Assembly (NCBI GenBank): GCA_031411235.1
Contig: JANOAR010000093.1
Span: 1-15,587, forward strand
Source: JANOAR01 sp031411235
Lineage (GTDB): Bacteria; Verrucomicrobiota; Verrucomicrobiia; Verrucomicrobiales; Verrucomicrobiaceae
DNA length: 15,587 nt
Direction of reading: 5' to 3'
Part shown: in pieces, positions 8,290 through 14,372 of the stretch
Numbering within the stretch: the first letter of the stretch is position 1
Layout: each line of letters begins with the position of its first letter
Made by a program: the position numbers and the translations under genes
The notes under the pieces: model-generated
What the model was told of the DNA's origin: nothing
The model's database searches: none
The model's input: only the letters and a program-made list of their open reading frames with translations

Positions 8290-9033
8290 CTAGTTTCCCC
8301 GATCTTTTTTGCTGGATTTGTCGCCGCCCTTTTTGTCGCCACCGCCGCCGCTATCTTCTTCGGAGATCTTTTTGAAGCCGCTTTCGAGGAAGCTGCGACG
8401 CTGCTCTTCATTCATGTTCATGAGTTTTTCGCGGTTGTCGCGGAAGAGGTTTTTCACCTTTTCTTTGCCGGATTCGGAGAGGGCGTCAAATTTTTCGCGG
8501 ACTTCGGGGGGCGGGCCGTGCTGGGAGCGCTTGTAGCCACGGTCATTTTCGCTCATGCGGTCGCCACGCGGGGGCGGGCCGCCGGGTGTGCCTTTGCGGC
8601 CTTCGATGGCTCCGTCGCTGTTGTGGCGGATGGTGATGGTCTCGACGCCGATGGCGATTTTCACCTGAGAGTTGTCGATTTTGGTGCCTGGGGTGACTTC
8701 GACGAGCCGCCAGCCGAGGGCGTTGGGTTCTTCGGAGACGAGCCAGTTTTTCTTGGTCTCCTTATCGTAAAGGGTGGCCATGAGCTGTTTGCCGACGCCG
8801 GCGATACCGGTGAGGACGAGGGAATCGGCGAGGTTCACACCACGGGAGAAGGGGGAGGCTTTGACAACGTGGGCGAGGACGTTGGGATCGAAGGTCTGAG
8901 GGAGGTCGGGGTCGGTGGCGGGCGTGGTAACGGCACTCGAGGGCGGCGGCGCAGGTGGCGCGGTTTCCTGGGCGGCGAGGGTGCTGGCGCAGAAAAGAAT
9001 GGCGATGAGGCGAGTGGGCAATGGACGGTTCAT
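8290..9033 (-). CDS. GspC/PilP-like periplasmic protein with added C-terminal helical module
   Basis: A 247-residue exported protein. Seen: N-terminal hydrophobic signal (MNRPLPTRLIAILFCASTLA), Pro/Ser/Thr-rich linker (about 22-48), a beta-rich region about 52-140, a Gly/Pro/Arg linker, then a charged helical module about 176-226 and a Lys/Gly/Asp tail. The beta region contains SPFSRGVNLADSLVLTGIAG, followed by GWRLVEVTPGTKI and the repeated short strands VKIAIGVETITIRH. This resembles the homology region of GspC or the PilP fold, which links the inner-membrane platform to the secretin N0 domain. Its position between the GspM/PilO-like gene and the secretin supports that role, although this call rests on weak similarity plus order. 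The helical module is not part of GspC or PilP as I know them and is shared with the next gene. The ATG on 9031-9033 starts the signal peptide. Confidence 0.72.
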   Translation of the reverse strand: MNRPLPTRLIAILFCASTLAAQETAPPAPPPSSAVTTPATDPDLPQTFDPNVLAHVVKASPFSRGVNLADSLVLTGIAGVGKQLMATLYDKETKKNWLVSEEPNALGWRLVEVTPGTKIDNSQVKIAIGVETITIRHNSDGAIEGRKGTPGGPPPRGDRMSENDRGYKRSQHGPPPEVREKFDALSESGKEKVKNLFRDNREKLMNMNEEQRRSFLESGFKKISEEDSGGGGDKKGGDKSSKKDRGN

Positions 9034-9105
9034 GAGGGGCCTGCTTTCTGATTGAGGGGGGTGTTTCGGGAGCAGCGAGAGATGCTGAATTTAAGATCTC
9101 GGCCT

Positions 9106-9648
9106 TTAAGCCTGTGGTTTGAACCAGCGCGCGAGCGTGACCTTGCAGACAACCTGCGGGGTCTTTTCTTTGGCTCGGCTGTCGGGGTCGAGGTTGAGGG
9201 TTTTCACCACGGTGAATTTTTCTGGGCTCTGGAGGAAGGCAAGCCAAGTGAGGACTTTGGTCGTCTCGCCGCGCAGTTCAAAGGTGGCCGAGACTTCCTG
9301 GTACTGCGGGGTGGTGACGGCGAGGTTGGGGGTGGTCTTGATGATGGCGATGCCGAGGTCGAGCATTTGGTTTTGCACTTCATCGACGAGCAGACCTTGG
9401 GCGCGTCCGACGGATTCGGTGGTGGGTAGGGAGGCATCGAGCCAGCGCTGGCGCTTGGCCTGGAAGGCACGATCCTGGAGCCAAGTATCGTTGTCTTGCT
9501 TCTCGGCGCTGAGGGCGGCGATTTGTTTTTCGACAGCGGCACTGCGATCGAGAAATTCGGTCAGCAGGATGGTGGTGCCGGCGATGAGGACGACGGCGAT
9601 GCAGCCTCCGAGGAGGCGCTTTTCACGGGTGGAGAGAGTGCGGCTCAT
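9106..9648 (-). CDS. GspM/PilO-like inner-membrane platform protein
   Basis: A 180-residue bitopic protein with a short basic N-terminus (MSRTLSTREKR), one transmembrane helix about 11-31 (LLGGCIAVVLIAGTTILL), a coiled-coil stretch about 33-68 (AAVEKQIAALSAEKQDND), then a periplasmic alpha/beta domain about 85-178. Size and architecture match GspM or PilO, which pair with GspL or PilN to form the periplasmic scaffold of type II secretion and type IV pilus systems. Its ATG overlaps the stop of the upstream gene as ATGA (9645-9648), the usual sign of translational coupling. I rejected a longer reading from 9933, because the extra N-terminus lies entirely inside the upstream gene and the stretch reads as a shadow. 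The choice between the GspM and PilO labels is open. Confidence 0.8.
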   Translation of the reverse strand: MSRTLSTREKRLLGGCIAVVLIAGTTILLTEFLDRSAAVEKQIAALSAEKQDNDTWLQDRAFQAKRQRWLDASLPTTESVGRAQGLLVDEVQNQMLDLGIAIIKTTPNLAVTTPQYQEVSATFELRGETTKVLTWLAFLQSPEKFTVVKTLNLDPDSRAKEKTPQVVCKVTLARWFKPQA

Positions 9649-10862
9649 GGCTTGGCTTTTCCCTGCATTCTGAGGGAGATGGTTTTGTCGTCGCGTACGA
9701 CGGGTTGGGGCATGGTCCAGGTGTAACGGCTGAGGTCTTTGTGCTTTTGGATGTCCTCTAGCCACTGCGAGGCGGTCTGGAGATCGCGGGCGTTGGCGCG
9801 GATTTCGACGGCGTCTGGCTTGACGTCGAAGTCGCGGAGGTTGATGCCGCTGGGTGGCATGAGGGCGGTCATTTGGCTCAGAATCATCATCGGGTAGCGC
9901 TTGGGCTCGATGTCGAGCGCGAAGGCTTTCCAACGGTCAGCGGTAGCACGCACTTCGGCGGCGGGGGCGGCGGTCTTGGCCACTTCGGCAGCGAGGGCTT
10001 CAGCGGTGCGGGCCTTGGCCTGGAGGTAGAGGAAGCCGAGGACGACGGCGGCGGCATAGACGAGGGCGACGAGGAGGCCGATGCTGACGAACTTGCGGTG
10101 CGTAGCGGCGGCGGCGCGAGCCTCGCTGACGCTGCGGGGGAGCAGGGTCGTCCAGGTGCGGGTGTCGATGCTCTGGCTGGGGGCGAGGCGGTCGATGGCG
10201 AGCACGGGTAGCGAGGCCGTGCGGCGAAGGTCGGCGACGATGTCGGCATCCCATTGGCCGACGAGGGTGACGCCGGAGACGGAACCGCTGCCGAGGCTGC
10301 TCTCTAGCCCGAGGCGGGTGAGGAGGATTTCTTGGGCGAGGGAGTCGGCGGCGGCGGGCCGCTGGGTGAAGACGTGGCTGTGAAAAAGGCGTCCCTGGTG
10401 GCTGGCGGCGATGATGAGGTCGCCCTGCTCCTCGGCGATGATGATCTGCCCAGGCGGTAGCAGGGTAAGCCGCAGCGCGGCGGCATAACTGACGGCGTGC
10501 GGCACGACGAGGGCCATGGGAAAAGGCTCGGCCAGGACATCGACGCTGATGATGACGTTGGGCCCAGCGTGCCCGAGCTGATGCCAGCGGAAGGCCGGGG
10601 CTTCGCCATTGGCACCTTTGATGCCACGCCGTTCAAGCTGTGCGCTGACCATTTCCTGAAGCAAAGCGGTGTCGGCTTGGGGAAGGAGGAGGCCGAGGGT
10701 GCGGCAGGCGGTAGCGGGTAAGCCAACGACAACGGGCTTTGAACGATCACCGTAGTCCGAAGGGGTATCCACCGCTTCCGAGGGGCTGCTGGCGCGAGGT
10801 TTCCAGACGCGCCAAGAGGCGTCTTCGCCGGGGACTAAAAGAGTAGAGGCACTGAGGGTCAT
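9645..10862 (-). CDS. GspL-like protein / PilM-PilN fusion
   Basis: A 405-residue bitopic protein. Residues about 1-250 form a cytoplasmic domain with the PilM/GspL actin-like pattern: VVVGLPATACRTLGLLLP (44-61), then an LLQEMVSAQLERRG helix, and QIIIAEEQGDLIIAASHQGR (139-158). I see no intact ATP phosphate-binding motif, so the fold looks non-nucleotide-binding, as in GspL. One transmembrane helix lies at about 258-280 (FVSIGLLVALVYAAAVVLGF). A coiled coil (281-312) and a PilN-like ferredoxin-type domain follow (about 322-400), containing ILSQMTALMPPSGINLRDF. It is the first gene of the minus-strand operon, and its stop overlaps the next start. Known role of the family: recruits the cytoplasmic assembly ATPase to the membrane platform. 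A GspL label and a PilM-PilN fusion label are structurally nearly equivalent. Confidence 0.8.
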   Translation of the reverse strand: MTLSASTLLVPGEDASWRVWKPRASSPSEAVDTPSDYGDRSKPVVVGLPATACRTLGLLLPQADTALLQEMVSAQLERRGIKGANGEAPAFRWHQLGHAGPNVIISVDVLAEPFPMALVVPHAVSYAAALRLTLLPPGQIIIAEEQGDLIIAASHQGRLFHSHVFTQRPAAADSLAQEILLTRLGLESSLGSGSVSGVTLVGQWDADIVADLRRTASLPVLAIDRLAPSQSIDTRTWTTLLPRSVSEARAAAATHRKFVSIGLLVALVYAAAVVLGFLYLQAKARTAEALAAEVAKTAAPAAEVRATADRWKAFALDIEPKRYPMMILSQMTALMPPSGINLRDFDVKPDAVEIRANARDLQTASQWLEDIQKHKDLSRYTWTMPQPVVRDDKTISLRMQGKAKP

Positions 10863-10894
10863 GAATGGGGGGGCCGTGGTTAACGGAGATCGCG

Positions 10895-10900
10895 ACTATA
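10895..10900 (-). promoter_or_regulatory. Candidate -10 hexamer for the secretion operon
   Basis: The minus strand reads TATAGT, five of six matches to TATAAT, 32 bp before the ATG of the GspL-like gene, in a 258-bp non-coding gap. No convincing -35 hexamer lies 16-18 bp upstream, so this is only a candidate. The rest of the gap (10863-11120) shows no gene or RNA that I can support. Confidence 0.25.
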
Positions 10901-11120
10901 AGTTGCGAGGAATGGCCACATACACGCATTGATCCAGCGATGAGTGCGAAGTGCCTGCCTGCAAGCCTGCGAAGCGTCCTCCATAGAGACCTATGAGCAC
11001 AGCGCCGACCGTGATGCAGGGGCATGTGCGATCCGATATTCGAGCGCAGGCCAAAGTATCTCTCCCAGGGCAATCTGTGCCGAGGTAAAAGCGTTTTTTA
11101 TCCTTCCTTTCCCCCGCTCC

Positions 11121-11615
11121 CTACCGCCGTGTGAAGGCTGGCGGCTGCGGCACTCGCTGGGCGTTCGACACATGGGCAAACGCGAAGGCGAGGGCGGCGT
11201 TGAGTTCCTCCAGCGTTGCTTTTTCAAGGCCTATGGGCGCTGCCGTCGGCGGCACCAGTGGGACGGTATCGGGGAAGAGCGGGGCTGGTGCTGGCTGGAT
11301 GATCGGGGCTTGCTCGTGGAAGGCGGGCGGCTGTGGGCGAGAGCTTGTGAAGTCGGCGGCAGCGGCAATGGGCAAGGTGGTAGCGCGTGGCGTCGCAGGC
11401 AGTAGCGAGGTGAGCGACGTGTCCCCTTCTCCCAGGGCGCGGCGTAGGGCGTGCAGCTCTTGCAGGTGCTTGTCCAATGCCTTCGACACATGATCGCGTG
11501 TCTGCAAGATCGCCATCGTAGCGGCATCAAGCCTAGCCCGCACGCTCGGCTGAGCCGCTGGTAGAGAGCTATCGGCGATGCTGGCGGGAGCAGTTGGAGA
11601 GAAGAGAGAGGACAT
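11121..11615 (-). CDS. Hypothetical Pro/Ala-rich protein, family not recognised
   Basis: A 164-residue reading frame that I do not recognise. Seen: no signal peptide or membrane helix; a predicted helical segment about 25-65 with charged and leucine positions (MAILQTRDHVSKALDKHLQ, then ELHALRRALGEGD); a long disordered-looking Pro/Ala/Thr linker about 66-128; and a short C-terminal helix (LEKATLEELNAALAFAFAH, about 131-149). The structured ends and the codon use suggest a real gene, but it could be a chance frame. It is on the same strand as the secretion operon, 258 bp upstream of it, so membership in that transcript is possible but unsupported. It is divergent from the cytochrome gene. No Shine-Dalgarno core: the start is preceded by CTCGTTATTTTT. 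Confidence 0.55.
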   Translation of the reverse strand: MSSLFSPTAPASIADSSLPAAQPSVRARLDAATMAILQTRDHVSKALDKHLQELHALRRALGEGDTSLTSLLPATPRATTLPIAAAADFTSSRPQPPAFHEQAPIIQPAPAPLFPDTVPLVPPTAAPIGLEKATLEELNAALAFAFAHVSNAQRVPQPPAFTRR

Positions 11616-11654
11616 AAAAATAACGAGTGTTTGAAGAGACTATCGAAAACTGTC

Positions 11655-11670
11655 CCATAATTTCCATAAT
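11655..11670. repeat. Tandem direct repeat CCATAAT in a divergent promoter region
   Basis: CCATAAT occurs at 11655-11661 and again at 11664-11670, a 9-bp period, in an AT-rich island between the hypothetical gene (start 11615) and the cytochrome gene. CATAAT is also a near match to a sigma-70 -10 hexamer, and a TTGAAG lies at 11631-11636, 19 bp before the first copy. It could be overlapping promoters for the cytochrome or a regulator site. The assignment is inference. Confidence 0.4.
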
Positions 11671-11777
11671 GCGCCAAACCGATTTTTATGATCTTTTATC
11701 CGCAGCGGCTGAGGGATAGCTTCGTCCCAAAGTACGTTTTGCGAGAAGCCGCGCTATGTTCTACCTCCTGCTTCGCC

Positions 11778-12464
11778 ATGTTTGCACCACCTTCGTTATC
11801 GCTGCTGCTCCAGGCGTTTTTTTGCATGGGGCTTATGCTTCCCGTTCACGCCTGTTGCGCCGAGCCACGCGCTGAGCTTGGCACTACCCTCTACCGCAAC
11901 ATCTGCACCCAGTGCCACGGGGCACAGGGCGAAGGCAGTGGGGTGCTGCAAGCTCCCTCCATCGCTGGGCTGCCCGTCTGGTATGTGCAAGCGCAGGTGC
12001 TTAACTTCAAAGAAGGGCGGCGCGGCGCGGATAGCAGCGAGCCCCACGCCATGCTCATGGCTAGCATCGCAAAGGTACTGACCAGCGAGCACATCGAAGC
12101 CGTGGCCGACACTGTTGCCCAACTCAAGCCCGTGCCGCCGACCACCGAAAAGAAACCCAACGCAGCGACTTTGGCCCAGGGACGCTTGCTCTATGAAGAG
12201 CGCTGCATGGAGTGCCATCGCTACAATGGCACGGGCGAGATCGTCTTTGGTAGTGCGCCGCTACTCGGCCTGCAAGAGTGGTACCTCGCTGGCCAACTGC
12301 GTAAATTCAAAAACGGCCAGCGCGGCACGGTACCCACAGATACCAACGGAGCCAAGATGGTCGCCGCAGCCCAGCATATCGAGAGCGAGCAAGCCCTGCT
12401 CGCCGTGGTCGCCTACATCCTAACGCTCAATGGCTCGGCCAGCCCCTTCGATACCGCTCCCTAG
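11778..12464 (+). CDS. Di-heme cytochrome c (two fused c-type domains), exported
   Basis: A 228-residue protein with two class I cytochrome c domains. Heme motifs are CTQCH (Cys43, Cys46, His47) and CMECH (Cys143, Cys146, His147); Met94 and Met194 are aligned candidates for the sixth ligands. The domains share the same plan, with WYVQAQVLNFKEGRRG in the first matching WYLAGQLRKFKNGQRG in the second, so the gene is an internal duplication like the cytochrome c4/c553-type electron carriers. The hydrophobic N-terminus PSLSLLLQAFFCMGLMLPV followed by HACC gives either a signal-peptidase site or a weak lipobox. The start at 11778 leaves a signal of normal length; an upstream ATG at 11688 (plus 30 residues, more basic) and a TTG at 11739 remain possible. 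Probable role: periplasmic electron transfer. The redox partner is not encoded nearby. Confidence 0.88.
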   Translation: MFAPPSLSLLLQAFFCMGLMLPVHACCAEPRAELGTTLYRNICTQCHGAQGEGSGVLQAPSIAGLPVWYVQAQVLNFKEGRRGADSSEPHAMLMASIAKVLTSEHIEAVADTVAQLKPVPPTTEKKPNAATLAQGRLLYEERCMECHRYNGTGEIVFGSAPLLGLQEWYLAGQLRKFKNGQRGTVPTDTNGAKMVAAAQHIESEQALLAVVAYILTLNGSASPFDTAP

Positions 12465-12472
12465 CAGGAGTT

Positions 12473-12521
12473 GAAGCGCAGAAGGCACCGCATGAATTCA
12501 ATGCCGCCGCGCTTGCGCTTC
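12473..12521. other. Inverted repeat between cytochrome and ABC ATPase genes
   Basis: GAAGCGCA (12473-12480) pairs perfectly with TGCGCTTC (12514-12521) across a 33-nt loop that holds a weaker GGCA/TGCC pair. It lies 9 bp after the cytochrome stop. There is no T-tract, so it is not a canonical intrinsic terminator; an RNA-stability or terminator-like role is only possible. Confidence 0.3.
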
Positions 12522-12549
12522 TGCCCGCCGTTGCGACAGTCCGCGCCCC

Positions 12550-13305
12550 ATGCCAGAAGCCACCCCCGAAATCATCCTGCAAGCCACCGATCTGACCCGC
12601 GAGTTCGATGGGGTGAAAGCGCTCGACCGCTTCAACTTCACCCTGCATAAAGGCGAAGTGCTCGGCCTTCTAGGGGCGAATGGCGCAGGCAAGACCACCG
12701 CGATGAACATGCTGCTAGGGCTGACGACACCGACCTCGGGCAGCATCGACGTGTTTGGCAAAGACCTGCAAAAACATCGCATCGAAGTGCTGCGACGGAT
12801 GAACTTCAGCAGCGCCTACACCTCGCTACCGGGCAACCTCTACGTATGGCAAAACCTCACCGTCTTTGCCCGCATCTACGGTGTGCCGAACGCGAAGAAA
12901 AAGATCGCTGAACTGCTCGATCTGCTAGAGATCGGCGAGTTGCGCAATCGCGTCACGGGTCAGCTTTCCGCTGGTGAAAGCACACGCCTGAATCTGTGCA
13001 AAGCCCTGCTCAATGATCCCGACTTACTCCTGCTCGACGAGCCCACCGCCAGCCTCGATCCCGACATCGCCGACAAGGTGCGCAAGGTCATCAAGCGCGT
13101 GCAAGACGAGCGCGGTATCGCCATCCTCTACACCTCGCACAACATGAAGGACATCGAGGAAATATGCAGCCGCGTGATCTTCCTGCACAAAGGCAAAGTC
13201 GTCGCCGAGGGTACGCCACAAGATATCGTCGCCAAGTCCGCCGAGACCTCGCTCGAAGATGTGTTCATCAAGATCGCGCGTGGAGGGGATATTGAGGCGG
13301 CGTAG
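12550..13305 (+). CDS. ABC-2 type transporter ATP-binding protein
   Basis: A 251-residue cytoplasmic ATPase of a drug, polysaccharide or antibiotic-type exporter. Seen: Walker A GANGAGKT (42-49), signature LSAGE (139-143, in place of LSGGQ), Walker B LLLLDEP (159-165), D-loop SLD (168-170) and switch His197 in TSHNM. The Q-loop position, in MNFSSAYTSLP (84-94), does not show the usual Gln. Length is typical of the single-domain COG1131-type subunits. It pairs with the permease at 13514, which follows after 208 bp. The gap carries a large inverted repeat whose left arm covers the last codons and stop of this gene. Start ATG at 12550 is preceded by CCGCGCCCC with no Shine-Dalgarno core. Substrate unknown. 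Confidence 0.93.
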   Translation: MPEATPEIILQATDLTREFDGVKALDRFNFTLHKGEVLGLLGANGAGKTTAMNMLLGLTTPTSGSIDVFGKDLQKHRIEVLRRMNFSSAYTSLPGNLYVWQNLTVFARIYGVPNAKKKIAELLDLLEIGELRNRVTGQLSAGESTRLNLCKALLNDPDLLLLDEPTASLDPDIADKVRKVIKRVQDERGIAILYTSHNMKDIEEICSRVIFLHKGKVVAEGTPQDIVAKSAETSLEDVFIKIARGGDIEAA

Positions 13306-13509
13306 CGTGGGGTTTAGCTATGCCTGGGGCGGAGGGACAAGGGAAAAGTGACAAGGGATAAGGGGAGTCGCTTCGCCCGTTCTGCCTAGCCTTTTGCCCT
13401 GACCTTCATGTTCGATTCCCGCCGCTCCACTCTCCCCTTCATACCTTGTTCCTTGTCACTTATCCCTTGTCCCTTCCTCCCAAAACTCATCCCCGCCCCA
13501 CGCTACGCC
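13299..13509. repeat. Nested inverted repeat made of degenerate heptamers
   Basis: Three paired segments lie in the same nesting order. The outer arms are 14 bp and perfect (13299-13312, GGCGTAGCGTGGGG, with 13496-13509). The middle arms are 24 bp with one mismatch (13333-13356 with 13451-13474). The inner pair is AAGGGGAG/CTCCCCTT (13360-13367 with 13432-13439). The middle arms are degenerate 7-bp tandem repeats of unit CTTGTCC: right copies start at 13445, 13452, 13459 and 13466; reverse-complement left copies lie at 13335-13362. The left outer arm includes the ATPase stop codon, and the right outer arm ends 4 bp before the permease ATG. It could be a REP/MITE-like element or a long RNA hairpin controlling the downstream gene. 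No target-site duplication seen. Confidence 0.8.
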
Positions 13510-13513
13510 ACCC

Positions 13514-14314
13514 ATGAACTTCCGCATCATCAGCGCCCTCGTCCTTCGCTACATCTTCCTCTACACCCGCACGCCCATGCGACTCGTGGAGCTGGTCTTT
13601 TGGCCTATGGTGGATCTACTCATCTGGGGCTATACCATGACCTTCATCCAGAGCCATGTGACGGGTGATTTTGGCACCTATCTGCGCTTCCTCGTCGGCT
13701 CCATCATCCTGTGGGATGTGGTGTTTCGCGCTCAGCAAGGTGTTGCCGTTTCCTTTTTGGAAGATGTGTGGACGCGCAACTTGCTGAACATCTTCGTCGC
13801 CCCTGTGCGCACCTCCGAGTACCTCACCGCCACCTTTGCCGTGGGCCTCATGCGCATCGGCGTGACGACGGTGATCATGTCGCTCGTCGCGCTCATTCTT
13901 TACTCGTTTAACATCTTCCAAATCGGCTGGGCCTTGATTCCCTTTGTGATGAATTTGCTCCTCACTGGCTGGGCTCTCGGCATGATCTCCACCGCGCTGA
14001 TCCTACGCTGGGGCCAGGCTGTGGAATCCCTCGCCTGGGCCATCCCGTTCTTCATCCAGCCCTTCAGTGCGGTGTTTTATGAGGTCAGTTCAATGAAGCC
14101 CGCCTGGGTGCAAAACTTCGCCCTCGCCATGCCCTCCACGCATGTGTTTGAAGGCATGAGACAAGTCATCAAAGGTGGCGGCTTCAGCACCTCTCATTTC
14201 TTCTCGGCGCTCGGGCTCAATGTCATCTTTATGGCCATCGCCGGCTGGATTTTCATGGCCATGCTCAATGCCACCAAGAAGCGTGGCCTACTCACCAAGT
14301 TCGCCACGCAGTAG
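13514..14314 (+). CDS. ABC-2 type transporter permease
   Basis: A 266-residue inner-membrane protein with about six hydrophobic segments (about 24-45, 56-75, 108-130, 137-163, 172-190, 231-252). The first cytosolic loop FLEDVWTRNLLNIFVAPV (81-98) and the late segment PFSAVFYEVSSMKPAW (183-198) followed by MPSTHVFEGMR are the pattern I recognise for ABC-2 permeases, which dimerise and export with an ATPase partner. The partner is the ATPase gene just upstream; the gap is filled by the heptamer palindrome, so this gene may be read from a shared transcript through a strong hairpin or from its own promoter. The ATG at 13514 is preceded by ACGCCACCC, without Shine-Dalgarno. The end shows no T-rich terminator before guaB. 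Substrate unknown. Confidence 0.92.
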   Translation: MNFRIISALVLRYIFLYTRTPMRLVELVFWPMVDLLIWGYTMTFIQSHVTGDFGTYLRFLVGSIILWDVVFRAQQGVAVSFLEDVWTRNLLNIFVAPVRTSEYLTATFAVGLMRIGVTTVIMSLVALILYSFNIFQIGWALIPFVMNLLLTGWALGMISTALILRWGQAVESLAWAIPFFIQPFSAVFYEVSSMKPAWVQNFALAMPSTHVFEGMRQVIKGGGFSTSHFFSALGLNVIFMAIAGWIFMAMLNATKKRGLLTKFATQ

Positions 14315-14344
14315 CAGCGCGATGTTTTCAACTTCGCGGTTGAC

Positions 14345-14359
14345 CACGCGCCTCGCGTG
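14345..14359. other. Short perfect GC hairpin in the guaB leader
   Basis: CACGCG, a 3-nt CCT loop, then CGCGTG form a perfect 6-bp stem 13 bp before the guaB ATG and 30 bp after the permease stop. There is no T-tract, so it may be a weak terminator, a leader hairpin or chance. No purine-box or other riboswitch could be recognised in the 58-bp gap. Confidence 0.3.
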
Positions 14360-14372
14360 TCCTTACTCAAAC

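Noticed and set aside
8248..9051. 267-codon plus-strand frame opposite the GspC/PilP-like gene, and a similar one at 7597-8118
   Set aside because: Their mutual resemblance (FGDLFEA, HVHEF) is simply the complement of the duplicated minus-strand module; no independent coding evidence.
11087..11101. AAAA-GCG-TTTTTT stretch below the hypothetical gene as terminator
   Set aside because: The stem would be four A:T pairs with a 3-nt loop, too weak to call.
13408..13668. 86-codon plus-strand frame starting inside the ABC intergenic region
   Set aside because: Its N-terminus is a translation of the heptamer repeat (SLSLIPCPF) and it then overlaps the permease out of frame.
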